From NCBI RefSeq assembly GCF_947492365.1, contig NZ_CANLMB010000001.1:1912874-1976873 (forward strand): DNA of 64,000 nt, read 5' to 3'. The position numbers and the translations under genes are program-made. Source of the stretch: an uncultured Erythrobacter sp. (GTDB lineage: Bacteria > Pseudomonadota > Alphaproteobacteria > Sphingomonadales > Sphingomonadaceae). How positions within the stretch are numbered: position 1 is the first letter of the stretch; the number at the start of each line of letters is the position of its first letter. This document shows positions 8,338 through 17,023 of the stretch, piece after piece. The notes below the pieces were generated by a model. It saw only the letters and a program-made list of their open reading frames with translations, was not told the origin of the DNA and made no database searches.

Positions 8338-9831
8338 ATGCGTCAAGTCGACCACTTCATCACCGGCGAAAGCCCCGCCGCCACCCGCAAGCACCAGATC
8401 TGGAACCCTTCGACCGGCGAAATTCAGGCCGAAGTCGCTTTGGGCGATGCCGCACTGCTCGAACGCGCAGTCGCCACTGCCAAGGAAGTCCAGCCCGCAT
8501 GGGCCGCGACCAACCCGCAGAAGCGCGCGCGGGTGATGTTCAAGTTCAAGGAGCTGATCGAGGCGAACATGCAAAGCCTCGCCGAGCTGCTTTCCAGCGA
8601 GCACGGCAAGGTTATCGACGATGCCAAGGGCGATGTTCAGCGCGGTCTGGAAGTGATCGAATATGCTTGCGGCATCCCGCAGGTGCTTAAGGGCGAATAC
8701 ACGCAAGGAGCTGGTCCCGGCATCGACGTCTATTCGATGCGCCAGCCGCTTGGCATCGGTGCGGGCATCACACCGTTCAACTTCCCCGCAATGATCCCGA
8801 TGTGGATGTTCGGCATGGCCTGCGCAGCGGGCAACGCCTTTATCCTCAAGCCTTCCGAGCGCGATCCCTCGGTGCCGGTGCGGCTGGCTGAATTGTTTGT
8901 CGAAGCGGGCGCTCCCGAAGGGCTGCTTCAGGTCGTGCACGGCGACAAGGAAATGGTCGATGCGATCATCGACCACCCTGACATTCCCGCGATCAGCTTC
9001 GTCGGAAGCTCGGACATCGCGCATTACATCTATCATCGCGGCGCGGAGAACGGGAAGCGCGTGCAGGCCTTTGGCGGCGCGAAGAATCACGGAATAGTGA
9101 TGCCTGACGCTGACCTCGATCAAGTGGTGAACGACCTTGCGGGCGCGGCCTTCGGTTCGGCAGGCGAACGCTGCATGGCGCTGCCTGTGGTGGTGCCGGT
9201 GGGCGAGGACACCGCAGACCGTCTGCGCGAAAAGCTGATCCCGGCGATCAACGCGCTTCGCATCGGCGTCTCAACCGATCCGGATGCGCATTACGGCCCT
9301 GTCGTCACGCCTGAACACAAGGCACGGGTCGAGCAGTGGATCACCACCGCCGAAGAAGAGGGCGGCGAGATCGTGGTCGATGGCCGCGGCTTCACGCTTC
9401 AGGGGCACGAGAAGGGCTTCTTCATAGGCCCCACCCTTATCGACCGTGTGACCCCCCAGATGAAAAGCTATCAGGAAGAGATCTTCGGTCCCGTACTCCA
9501 GATCGTGCGCGCCAAGGATTTCGAAGACGCCGTGCGCCTCCCGAGCGAGCATCAATATGGCAACGGCGTCGCCATCTTCACCCGCAACGGCCACGCCGCG
9601 CGCGAATTTGCCAGCCGCGTGCAGGTCGGCATGGTCGGCGTGAACGTGCCGATCCCCGTTCCGGTGAGCTACCACTCATTCGGCGGGTGGAAACGTTCGG
9701 GCTTTGGCGACATCGACCAATACGGCACCGAGGGCCTCGCCTTCTGGACCAAGAAAAAGAAGATCACCCAGCGCTGGCCCGATGGCTCCCCCGATGGCGG
9801 AAACGCCTTTGTCATTCCGACGATGGGGTGA
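8338..9831 (+). CDS. mmsA: CoA-acylating methylmalonate-semialdehyde dehydrogenase
   Basis: Oxidises methylmalonate semialdehyde to propionyl-CoA, the last step of valine (and part of thymine) breakdown. It is an aldehyde dehydrogenase-fold tetramer of 497 aa. The substrate/NAD motif GITPFNFPAMIPMWMFGMA is near residues 143-161, and the catalytic Cys is in GSAGERCMALPVVV. C-terminal QVGMVGVNVPIPVPV is typical of MmsA. ATG 8338 follows AGGAGT; an earlier in-frame start at 8257 lacks a ribosome site. mmsB and the other valine genes lie 3-7 kb downstream on the same strand. Confidence 0.95.
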   Translation: MRQVDHFITGESPAATRKHQIWNPSTGEIQAEVALGDAALLERAVATAKEVQPAWAATNPQKRARVMFKFKELIEANMQSLAELLSSEHGKVIDDAKGDVQRGLEVIEYACGIPQVLKGEYTQGAGPGIDVYSMRQPLGIGAGITPFNFPAMIPMWMFGMACAAGNAFILKPSERDPSVPVRLAELFVEAGAPEGLLQVVHGDKEMVDAIIDHPDIPAISFVGSSDIAHYIYHRGAENGKRVQAFGGAKNHGIVMPDADLDQVVNDLAGAAFGSAGERCMALPVVVPVGEDTADRLREKLIPAINALRIGVSTDPDAHYGPVVTPEHKARVEQWITTAEEEGGEIVVDGRGFTLQGHEKGFFIGPTLIDRVTPQMKSYQEEIFGPVLQIVRAKDFEDAVRLPSEHQYGNGVAIFTRNGHAAREFASRVQVGMVGVNVPIPVPVSYHSFGGWKRSGFGDIDQYGTEGLAFWTKKKKITQRWPDGSPDGGNAFVIPTMG

Positions 9832-9847
9832 TTGGAGGGTGACGGCG

Positions 9848-10315
9848 ATGCGCATCGTATTTCTTGCATTAGGCACGCTCGCCCTCGCCGCTTGCGGTGA
9901 AGCGCCGGAGCAGGCACCGCGCACCGAAAGCGAAGTGGCGCCTGACGAAGCTGCCGCTCCTGAGGCTGCCGCAGATACGGAAGATGGTTCACAATCGGCG
10001 CTCGCAAACCGCATACCAACCCGTTTCCACGGCGCGTGGGACTATGAAGGCGGCACCTGCGCACCGGAAAGCGATATGCGCATGGAAATCTCCTCTGCCG
10101 AAATCCTGTTCTACGAATCGATCGGCATCGTCACCGGTGTAGAGCATGAAGGCTATGACACCGTGGTCTCACTCGCGATGGAGGGCGAAGGCGAGACATG
10201 GGAGGAGAAAATCCGCCTCTCGCTAGTGGATGGAGATGGCACAAGCCGCTTGCACACTTCCGATGGCGAAATGCCCAAACAGGTCGATGATTATCCAAGG
10301 ATGCCTTGCCCGTGA
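9848..10315 (+). CDS. Predicted lipoprotein of unknown function
   Basis: Not recognised. The 155-aa product begins MRIVFLALGTLALAACGEAP, a type II signal peptide with lipobox LAAC, so the mature protein should be lipidated at that Cys. An Ala/Glu/Pro-rich linker follows, then a compact domain starting near IPTRFHGAWDYEGG with two Cys (EGGTCAPES and the C-terminal MPCP). GGAGGG precedes the ATG, which lies 16 bases after mmsA. Its TGA overlaps the ATG of the next gene by one base (TGATG), so it leads a coupled four-gene set. It may be read from the mmsA promoter. Confidence 0.7.
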   Translation: MRIVFLALGTLALAACGEAPEQAPRTESEVAPDEAAAPEAAADTEDGSQSALANRIPTRFHGAWDYEGGTCAPESDMRMEISSAEILFYESIGIVTGVEHEGYDTVVSLAMEGEGETWEEKIRLSLVDGDGTSRLHTSDGEMPKQVDDYPRMPCP

Positions 10316-10929
10316 TGCGCCGCTTGCTCACCTATCTCGCCTTCGGGACGGTTGGGATCGCCGTGGGCGCTTACACCGCATTCTCGATGGCGGGACTGCT
10401 TCCCGGCGACAGGCGCACGCAGGGGCCGATTGCGCTCAATCATTGGTACGGCGATTTTGCTATGGGGTCACAGGATGCCAGCCCCTATTTTCGCGCGCGG
10501 ATTGCGCGACACGGCCTGCTGGCGCTCGCCAATTCCGAAGCGATCTATTTCACGCGCGGCGTCGATGATGACGGCCGACCGTTTAGCGAGGATTGCACAT
10601 ACCAGATGAGCGGCGGCTCGCTTCCGGCGCGGTGGTGGTCGGTCACGCTCTACAATTCCGACAATTTCCTCCCCGACAATGCCGACAATGCGCTCAGTTT
10701 CGATGCCAGCCGTGCAGAAGCGCAGGGCGGCGAGGATGGTGCATGGCAGGCGGTAATCGCGCCGCAAAGCTCCGGCGGCGATACAGGCTGGATTTCGAGC
10801 AGTGAGGGCGGCGATTTCGACCTGACCTTGCGGCTTTACGTTCCCGATGACGGCGTACTCGAAGATCCCGAAGGACTGATCGAAGCGCCATCGGTCGAGC
10901 GGATCGAGTGTGCAGGAGAGGCGGCATGA
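10315..10929 (+). CDS. DUF1214 domain protein
   Basis: Membrane-anchored protein of 204 aa with an N-terminal hydrophobic helix (LLTYLAFGTVGIAVGAYTAF) and a DUF1214 domain. Visible family features are the SEAIYFTRGVDDDGRPF segment, PARWWSVTLYNSDNFLPDN, and the C-terminal LRLYVPDD. The domain is beta-rich and of unknown function, and it nearly always occurs with a DUF1254 partner, here the next gene. ATG 10315 overlaps the previous stop; a TTG at 10306 and a GTG at 10312 are alternatives. Confidence 0.75.
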   Translation: MRRLLTYLAFGTVGIAVGAYTAFSMAGLLPGDRRTQGPIALNHWYGDFAMGSQDASPYFRARIARHGLLALANSEAIYFTRGVDDDGRPFSEDCTYQMSGGSLPARWWSVTLYNSDNFLPDNADNALSFDASRAEAQGGEDGAWQAVIAPQSSGGDTGWISSSEGGDFDLTLRLYVPDDGVLEDPEGLIEAPSVERIECAGEAA

Positions 10930-11411
10930 TCAAACGCTTCGCCGGACCATTGCTGCTCGCGCTTGTTCTTGGCGCGGCGGCCCATGCGGCCATCGTCTTC
11001 TACGCGCCGTCCGTCATCATGGACCGCGCCTATACGATGATCGGCGAGCGCGGGACGCCGGTGCACGGATTTCAGTTGGGTCCGCAAATGCGCCCCGATA
11101 CGCAGAGCGTTGTGCGTCCTTCGCCCGACCTTGCCTATTCAGGATGCCGATACGACCTGGCGCTTGCGCCCGATGGCGTGCGCGTGCGGATGGCCGCCTT
11201 TGACGGCTATTCCAGCCTCTCCTTCTTCGATGCACAGACCAACAATTTCCTCACCTTGCGCGGCGATGGCGAGGTGCGCGAAGTCACACTTACGCGCGAA
11301 AACAGCCCGAGCGAACGCGGCATCATCCTGATCCGGCGGCTGGCACCAACCGACGCCGACTACGCCCGGGTTGAGCAGATCGTTGTGAACGATGAATGCG
11401 AGGCATTATGA
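10926..11411 (+). CDS. DUF1254 domain protein
   Basis: Protein of 161 aa with an N-terminal membrane anchor (GPLLLALVLGAAAHAAIVFY) followed by a DUF1254-type domain. Family-like segments are CRYDLALAPDGVRVRMAAFD and GYSSLSFFDAQTNNFLTL, with a C-terminal Cys. Function unknown. The start overlaps the end of the DUF1214 gene (ATGA), and its stop overlaps the RidA gene in the same way. The tight coupling implies the two DUF proteins act together at the membrane. Confidence 0.75.
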   Translation: MIKRFAGPLLLALVLGAAAHAAIVFYAPSVIMDRAYTMIGERGTPVHGFQLGPQMRPDTQSVVRPSPDLAYSGCRYDLALAPDGVRVRMAAFDGYSSLSFFDAQTNNFLTLRGDGEVREVTLTRENSPSERGIILIRRLAPTDADYARVEQIVVNDECEAL

Positions 11412-11788
11412 GACAACGCGCCACATCAGGCTCTCCCTACGAGGCTCAGTTCGGCTTTTGCCGCGCGATACGCGAAGGCAACCGCATCGTAGTCGCTGGC
11501 ACCGGACCGGTTGAGCCCGACGGTTCGACCACACCGGGCGGCGTCGCGGAACAAGCAGATCGCTGCCTGACCATCATCGTTGCTGCAATCGAAGAGCTTG
11601 GCGGATCGGCCAAGAACGTGGTGCGCACCCGCATGCTCCTCACCGATCCCGCCGATCAGGATGCAGTAGGCGCAGTCCATGCGCGCTATTTTGGCGTAGC
11701 TCCACCCGCGGCCACCATGGCGGGTGTCGCGTGGCTGTGCCGTCCTGAATGGAAGGTCGAAATCGAAGCCGAGGCTGTGATTTCCTAG
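11408..11788 (+). CDS. RidA/YjgF-family protein
   Basis: Small protein of 126 aa of the RidA (YjgF/YER057c/UK114) superfamily. Trimeric RidA hydrolyses reactive enamine/imine intermediates made by PLP enzymes. The fold is supported by FCRAIREGNRIVVAGTGP, the conserved VVRTRMLLTD with its substrate-carboxylate Arg, and EVEAEAVI-like WKVEIEAEAVIS at the end. The classic final-strand ARVEVE motif is only loosely kept, so it may be one of the non-archetypal Rid groups. ATG 11408 overlaps the upstream stop. It converges on the next gene with a 4-base overlap. Confidence 0.82.
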   Translation: MRQRATSGSPYEAQFGFCRAIREGNRIVVAGTGPVEPDGSTTPGGVAEQADRCLTIIVAAIEELGGSAKNVVRTRMLLTDPADQDAVGAVHARYFGVAPPAATMAGVAWLCRPEWKVEIEAEAVIS

Positions 11789-12204
11789 GCCAAAGCCTTG
11801 AAGCCTGGAGCAGATTCGTGCTGGTCTGTCAGGCGCTGCTCGACAATCTCGATCAGTTCAATCGTGTCCGCAGTCGCATCTAGCTCAGCCTGCGACACCA
11901 GCACGCGCGGATGCTCATCGCCGTTGGCTAACAGGATCGCCGGCAGCGCAATATCGTGGCCGGGATAGTCTGCCGAAAAGTCATCCTTGTGGTGGAACAC
12001 AACCTCCAGCGGCAAGCTTTCCAGAAAGCGCCGCCACTCAGAATGCATCGCAACAGGACCGTAGGTTATGGCGCAAAGCGAACACGGATAGGTCGATGGC
12101 GATGCGATCTTCCACACCCCGTCCTTGATCATATTAAGGATGCCGCCATCGGCATTGTAGACGAGCAGCAGGCGCGCCGCGCGGAGCGATGAGCGTTTGG
12201 TCAT
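11785..12204 (-). CDS. Conserved hypothetical protein with CxxC motif
   Basis: Not assigned to a named family. The 139-aa protein is soluble, has no signal peptide and starts with RAARLLLVYNADGGILNMIKD. A CxxC pair in TYPCSLCAITYG (around residues 40-51) could bind metal or be redox active. The middle SEWRRFLESLPLEVVFHHKDD is followed by a strand-rich half ending near VLVSQAELDAT. It is alone on its strand, convergent with the RidA gene and divergent from the acyl-CoA dehydrogenase gene. Confidence 0.6.
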   Translation of the reverse strand: MTKRSSLRAARLLLVYNADGGILNMIKDGVWKIASPSTYPCSLCAITYGPVAMHSEWRRFLESLPLEVVFHHKDDFSADYPGHDIALPAILLANGDEHPRVLVSQAELDATADTIELIEIVEQRLTDQHESAPGFKALA

Positions 12205-12332
12205 ATCAAAAGATACGCAGCCGGCCGCATTTGGGTTACTTTATTCCGCAAATTTCGCGGCTTTCCCTTCACATGTGACCTAGCAAACAAAGCAGGCCCC
12301 GCGCTCTTTTCTAAGCTTCCCACACGGTCTAG

Positions 12333-13487
12333 ATGGAACGGATGCAAGGACAATTCTCCCTCACCGACGATCAGCTCGCGATCCAGGAAATGGCGCAGCG
12401 ATTCACCGCCGACAACATTACGCCCTATGCCGGGGAGTGGGATGAAAAGAGCCACTTCCCGCGCGACGTTATCCAGCAGACGGGCGAGCTGGGCTTTGGC
12501 GCGATCTATGTCTCCGAAGAATCGGGCGGGATCGCGCTCGGGCGGCTCGAAGCGGCGCTGATCATGGAGGCGATGGCCTATGGCTGCCCTGCCACCAGCG
12601 CCTATATCTCGATCCATAATATGGCGAGCTGGATGATCGACCGCTTCGGCTCGGACGAGGTGAAATCGCGTTTCCTCCCCAAGCTCGTCACGATGGAGCA
12701 TATCGCCAGCTACGCACTTACCGAGCCGGGCAGCGGTTCGGATGCAGCTGGGCTGAAGACCAGCGCGGTGCTGGACGGCGACCATTACGTGCTCAACGGC
12801 ACCAAGCAGTTCATCAGCGGAAGCGGGTTCAACGACATCTATGTTGTGATGGTCCGAACCGGCGATCACAAATCAAAGGGTATCTCTTGCCTCGTGGTGG
12901 AAAAGGACACCCCGGGGCTGAGTTTCGGCAAGCCGGAAAAGAAGCTCGGCTGGAATGCCTCCCCCACGGCGCAGCTGATCTTTGAAGATTGCCGAGTGCC
13001 GGTGGCCAATCGCGTCGGAGCCGAGGGCGAAGGGTTCCGCTTTGCCATGGCAGGACTTGATGGCGGGCGCCTCAATATCGGTGCTTGCTCGCTCGGCGGA
13101 GCGCAGCGCTGTCTCGACGAAGCGATCAAATACACCAAGGATCGCAAGCAGTTCGACACGCCGATTGCCGACTTCCAAAACACGCAGTTCATGCTCGCCG
13201 ACATGGCGACCGAGCTGGAGGCGGCGCGCGCGCTGCTCTACCTCGCCGCCGCCAAAGTCACCGAGAACGCGCCGGACAAGAGCCGCTTTTCCGCGATGGC
13301 CAAGCGGCTCGCCACCGACAGCGGCAGCAATGTTGTGAACAATGCGCTGCAACTGTTCGGCGGCTATGGCTATCTCAAGGAATATCCGATTGAGCGTTTC
13401 TGGCGCGATTTGAGGGTCCACTCGATCCTCGAAGGCACCAATCAGGTCATGCGCATGATCGTGGGCCGCGACTTGCTGCGCCAGTGA
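12333..13487 (+). CDS. Acyl-CoA dehydrogenase, probably isobutyryl-CoA dehydrogenase
   Basis: FAD enzyme of 384 aa that introduces the 2,3 double bond into a short acyl-CoA. The N-terminal helical domain (LTDDQLAIQEMAQRFTADN), middle FAD segment SYALTEPGSGSDAAGLKT and C-terminal domain are all present. The catalytic Glu is in HSILEGTNQVMRMIVGRDLL, the position used by isobutyryl- and short-chain dehydrogenases. The isobutyryl assignment comes from the downstream order: 3-hydroxyisobutyryl-CoA hydrolase, enoyl-CoA hydratase and mmsB, the complete route from isobutyryl-CoA to methylmalonate semialdehyde. Another ATG lies three codons inside. Confidence 0.9.
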   Translation: MERMQGQFSLTDDQLAIQEMAQRFTADNITPYAGEWDEKSHFPRDVIQQTGELGFGAIYVSEESGGIALGRLEAALIMEAMAYGCPATSAYISIHNMASWMIDRFGSDEVKSRFLPKLVTMEHIASYALTEPGSGSDAAGLKTSAVLDGDHYVLNGTKQFISGSGFNDIYVVMVRTGDHKSKGISCLVVEKDTPGLSFGKPEKKLGWNASPTAQLIFEDCRVPVANRVGAEGEGFRFAMAGLDGGRLNIGACSLGGAQRCLDEAIKYTKDRKQFDTPIADFQNTQFMLADMATELEAARALLYLAAAKVTENAPDKSRFSAMAKRLATDSGSNVVNNALQLFGGYGYLKEYPIERFWRDLRVHSILEGTNQVMRMIVGRDLLRQ

Positions 13488-13501
13488 GGAATTAGAAGCC
13501 A

Positions 13502-14560
13502 ATGACAGACGAAATTCTCACCCGCAAAGAGGGACGCGTCGGGCGCATATCGCTCAACCGTCCCAAGGCGCTCCACGCGCTGACGCTCGACATGTGCCAC
13601 GCGATGAGCGCGGCGCTGAGTGAATGGGAGCACGACGCCGAAGTCGAGGCGGTGATGATTGACCATATGGAAGGCACGCGTGGCTTCTGCGCGGGCGGCG
13701 ACATCGCTTTCCTGCGCGATTCTGCGCTCAATGATAGCGGCGCGTCGGGACGCAAGTTCTTCCACGACGAATATCAGCTCAACCACCAGCTCTTCACCTA
13801 TCCCAAGCCGATTGTCGCCTTCATGGACGGCGTCACGATGGGCGGCGGCGTGGGCGTCTCACAGCCCGCCAAATTCCGTGTCGCGACCGAGAACACCCGC
13901 TTCGCCATGCCCGAAACCGGGATCGGCCTGTTCCCCGATGTCGGCGGCGGCTGGTTCCTCTCGCGCCTCGGCGGGCGGCTGGGCCAGTTCCTCGCGCTGA
14001 CCGGCGCGCGGCTGAAGGGTGAGGAATGCCTGTGGGCGGGCCTCGCCACGCATTACGTGCCCAGCGAAATGCTCGAAGACCTGAAAGCTCGCATCATCGA
14101 AAGGCCGGGCCGGATCGCTGGCATCCTGTCAGAGCCGGTTGGCACGCCTCCCGAGGCGCGGATCGAGCAGAACGCACCCCGCATTGCCAAACACTTCGCC
14201 TCCGACACGTTCGAAGATATCATCGCCAGCCTTGAAGCAGCGATGACTGACGGAGACGAATGGGCGCAAAAGGAGCGCGACACGCTGGGCACCAAGAGCC
14301 CGCAGACCTGCAAGGTTGCCCTGCGCCAGCTTGCGACCAGCGCGACGCTCGACAATTTCGCCGATAACATGGTGATGGAATACCGCATCGCCAGCCGCGT
14401 CCTGACCCGCCCCGATTTCGCTGAGGGCGTGCGCGCAGTCATCAGCGACAAGACCCACGATCCCAAGTGGGATCCGGCAACACCCGAGGACGTGAGCGAA
14501 GCGCTAATCGACAGCATCTTCGCCCCGCTCCCCGCCGATGAGGAATGGAAGCCCCTATGA
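13502..14560 (+). CDS. 3-hydroxyisobutyryl-CoA hydrolase
   Basis: Crotonase-fold thioesterase of 352 aa that releases 3-hydroxyisobutyrate from its CoA ester in valine breakdown. The oxyanion-hole segment is GTRGFCAGGDIAFLRDSA, the second loop is DGVTMGGGVGVSQPAKFRVA, and the family-specific block MPETGIGLFPDVGGGWFLSR contains the catalytic Glu region. Length fits HIBCH rather than a simple enoyl-CoA hydratase because of the C-terminal extension with the KTHDPKWDP motif. It lies 14 bases after the acyl-CoA dehydrogenase gene and overlaps the next start by 4 bases. Confidence 0.92.
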   Translation: MTDEILTRKEGRVGRISLNRPKALHALTLDMCHAMSAALSEWEHDAEVEAVMIDHMEGTRGFCAGGDIAFLRDSALNDSGASGRKFFHDEYQLNHQLFTYPKPIVAFMDGVTMGGGVGVSQPAKFRVATENTRFAMPETGIGLFPDVGGGWFLSRLGGRLGQFLALTGARLKGEECLWAGLATHYVPSEMLEDLKARIIERPGRIAGILSEPVGTPPEARIEQNAPRIAKHFASDTFEDIIASLEAAMTDGDEWAQKERDTLGTKSPQTCKVALRQLATSATLDNFADNMVMEYRIASRVLTRPDFAEGVRAVISDKTHDPKWDPATPEDVSEALIDSIFAPLPADEEWKPL

Positions 14561-15351
14561 GCTACGAAACAATTCTGGTCGAGAAAGACGCGGGCGGCAC
14601 CAAGGGTGTCACGCTGATGACGATCAATCGGCCCAAGGCACTGAACGCGCTCAACTCGAAGGTTCTCGAAGAGCTGATCCATGCCTTTGCCGCCTATCAA
14701 GCCGATGACAGCCAGCTTTGCGCAGTGCTTACCGGATCAGGCGAGAAGGCCTTTGCGGCGGGCGCTGACATCAAGGAGATGTCTGACAAGGCTGCGGCAG
14801 ATTTCTATCTCGACGACTTCTTCTCCCCGTGGACGAGCGAGATCGTGAAGAAGACTCGCAAGCCGTGGATCGCGGCAGTGAACGGCTTTGCGCTGGGCGG
14901 CGGGTGTGAACTTGCGATGATGGCTGACTTCATCATCGCCTCCGACAATGCCAAATTCGGCCAGCCCGAAATCAAGCTTGGCGTGGCTCCCGGCATGGGC
15001 GGGTCGCAGCGCCTCACCCGCGCGATCGGCAAGTCGAAATCGATGGAAATGTGCCTCACGGGCCGGATGATGGGCGCCGAGGAAGCCGAACGCGCCAACC
15101 TGATCGTGCGCGTCGTGCCGCAAGCCGATCTGATCGCCGATGTGCTCAAGACCGCTGCCGTCATCGCTGCTATGCCCCCCATGGCGACGATTGCGAACAA
15201 GGAAATGGTCAATTCAGCCTTCGAAATGACGCTCGATCAGGGACTTATCGTCGAACGCCGCATCTTCCAGATCCTCACCGCTAGCGAGGACAAGGCCGAA
15301 GGCATGGCTGCGTTTATCGAGAAGCGCGAAGGTAACTGGAAGGGACGCTGA
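14557..15351 (+). CDS. Enoyl-CoA hydratase
   Basis: Crotonase of 264 aa. In the operon it should hydrate methacrylyl-CoA to 3-hydroxyisobutyryl-CoA. The oxyanion-hole segment is EKAFAAGADIKEMSD. Both catalytic glutamates of true hydratases are visible, in ALGGGCELAMMADF and GQPEIKLGVAPGMGGSQRL. The start ATG 14557 overlaps the previous stop (ATGA); a start at 14545 lies inside the upstream gene. mmsB begins 2 bases after the stop, so the operon is tightly coupled. Confidence 0.92.
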   Translation: MSYETILVEKDAGGTKGVTLMTINRPKALNALNSKVLEELIHAFAAYQADDSQLCAVLTGSGEKAFAAGADIKEMSDKAAADFYLDDFFSPWTSEIVKKTRKPWIAAVNGFALGGGCELAMMADFIIASDNAKFGQPEIKLGVAPGMGGSQRLTRAIGKSKSMEMCLTGRMMGAEEAERANLIVRVVPQADLIADVLKTAAVIAAMPPMATIANKEMVNSAFEMTLDQGLIVERRIFQILTASEDKAEGMAAFIEKREGNWKGR

Positions 15352-15352
15352 C

Positions 15353-16219
15353 ATGAAAATCGCATTCATCGGCCTCGGCAATATGGGCGGCGGGATGGCT
15401 GCTAATCTGGTGAAGGCCGGGCATGAAGTGCGCGCTTTCGACCTGAGCGCCCCTGCGCTGGAGGCCGCGCGCGAGGCTGGCTGCGCAACTTTCGACACCG
15501 CCAAGGAAGCGTGCGAGGGCGCCGAAGCGGTCGTCTCGATGCTGCCCAATGGCGCGATTGTGAAAGGCGTCTATACCAACGAAGTGATCGGCCATGCGCC
15601 TGCCGGTGCGGTGCTGCTCGATTGCTCGACCATCGACGTCGCCACTGCGCGCGAAGTGATCGAAGCGGCAACCAGTGCGGGCTATGACATGGTCGATGCG
15701 CCGGTGTCGGGCGGAATCGCAGCGGCCAATGGCGGCACGCTCACTTTCATGGTCGGCGGGACAGAAGCGGCGTTCCAGCGTGCAGAACCGATACTGAACG
15801 CGATGGGCAAGGCAGTGATCCATGCTGGCGATGCCGGAAATGGTCAGGCTGCGAAAATCTGCAACAACATGCTGCTAGCGATCCACATGATCGGCACGGC
15901 AGAGGCGTTTGCGATGGCAGAGAAGCTGGGCCTCGACGCGCAAACTTTCTACGATATTTCGAGCGTTTCGAGCGGGCAAAACTGGTCGATGACGAGCTAC
16001 TGTCCGGTGCCCGGTGTCGGCCCGCAAAGCCCGTCTGACAATGACTATCAGGGCGGGTTCGCAAGCGCGTTGATGCTCAAGGATTTGAGGCTGGCGATGG
16101 AAGCGGCGGGCAGCGCGGATGCGAACACCCCGCTCGGCAAGCACGCGCAGGAAATCTACGAGGCCTTTGCCAAGGAAAACGGCGCACTCGATTTCTCGGC
16201 GATCATCAAGACGCTCTAA
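15353..16219 (+). CDS. mmsB: 3-hydroxyisobutyrate dehydrogenase
   Basis: NAD-dependent beta-hydroxyacid dehydrogenase of 288 aa that oxidises 3-hydroxyisobutyrate to methylmalonate semialdehyde, which MmsA (8338-9831) then uses. Rossmann motif IAFIGLGNMGGGMAANLVKA is at the N-terminus, substrate loop DAPVSGGIAAANGGTLTFMV near residue 120, and the catalytic Lys in GNGQAAKICNNMLLAIHMIG near residue 170. It ends the valine operon and overlaps the convergent Nmad3-like gene by 14 bases. Confidence 0.94.
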   Translation: MKIAFIGLGNMGGGMAANLVKAGHEVRAFDLSAPALEAAREAGCATFDTAKEACEGAEAVVSMLPNGAIVKGVYTNEVIGHAPAGAVLLDCSTIDVATAREVIEAATSAGYDMVDAPVSGGIAAANGGTLTFMVGGTEAAFQRAEPILNAMGKAVIHAGDAGNGQAAKICNNMLLAIHMIGTAEAFAMAEKLGLDAQTFYDISSVSSGQNWSMTSYCPVPGVGPQSPSDNDYQGGFASALMLKDLRLAMEAAGSADANTPLGKHAQEIYEAFAKENGALDFSAIIKTL

Positions 16220-16931
16220 TCTCGGCGATTATGCCTTCGAGCCATTCGCGCGGAGCTTTGCGCCGTCCGATATCGGCGACGAATTCCTGACCGCGCGCGA
16301 CGCTGCGCAGCCTGCCGCCTCTGAGCCAGCGATCCGCGCGGTCGTGATAGGACAGCCCGCCGTGCTTGAGCCACGCAGGCCGCGTCCACAGGCTCGGCGG
16401 ACCTTCGGGCACGGTTAACCGCAAGGCTTCGCTTGCTCGCGCTGCCACCCGCCCCTCACCGCGCCAGATCACGTCATTGGAGCTGTGCATGGAAAGCGCA
16501 TGGGGGTGTGCGATGTCGACAAGCTCGCGCGGAATGCCCTCAGCCAGCCGGATCATCTCTTCGACGCGCAGATAGCCAAAGATGCGGTGATGCAGCTCGC
16601 GCGTCTTCTCTTCACCGAACAGACCGAAGAAGACGAAGACATCGCCCACGCCGACGCCCTGCCCCTCCAGATGCGTTTGCGCCGCGCTGTGCTGGCCGAA
16701 TGCGCATGTGCCATCGTCCAGAAACATAGGATCGTGGTGGCACAGATCGCCTGCACCCAACTTGCCCCGGCTTGCTTTCGCGGCGTGTTCTCCAAGGCCC
16801 AAATCGCCATAAGTGGTCGCGCTAGCGGTTCCCGCTGGGATTGGCAGACTCAACGGACGGCCATCGACAATCGGCGACGGCCCGCCCCCGGAGCTTGAGT
16901 CAAAACCCTTGCGAGAGAAGATGATCCGCAT
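16206..16931 (-). CDS. Nmad3-like protein (nucleotide modification associated domain 3)
   Basis: Protein of 241 aa whose N-terminus MRIIFSRKGFDSSSGGGPSP resembles the Nmad3 family, predicted from comparative genomics to belong to base-hypermodification chemistry. Further features are TTYGDLGLGEHAAKA, a Cys/His stretch LGAGDLCHHDPMFLDDG, GDVFVFFGLFGEE and an aromatic C-terminal half. There is no signal peptide. ATG 16931 is preferred over 16958 because it begins the conserved domain. No other DNA-modification or phage gene is nearby. The biochemical role is unknown and the family call is from memory of its start motif. Confidence 0.6.
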   Translation of the reverse strand: MRIIFSRKGFDSSSGGGPSPIVDGRPLSLPIPAGTASATTYGDLGLGEHAAKASRGKLGAGDLCHHDPMFLDDGTCAFGQHSAAQTHLEGQGVGVGDVFVFFGLFGEEKTRELHHRIFGYLRVEEMIRLAEGIPRELVDIAHPHALSMHSSNDVIWRGEGRVAARASEALRLTVPEGPPSLWTRPAWLKHGGLSYHDRADRWLRGGRLRSVARGQEFVADIGRRKAPREWLEGIIAEIRAS

Positions 16932-17023
16932 GTCGCGTGCCTTGTGAACCGCGACCAAAAGTTTCTCAAGCCAGTCTATTCCTTGCTTTGCGCAGAGGCA
17001 TGTTAGGCGCTAAAGCTCTGTCC

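Noticed and set aside
12201-12869. 222-codon minus-strand frame over the acyl-CoA dehydrogenase start
   Set aside because: Antisense to a conserved enzyme and without motif support.
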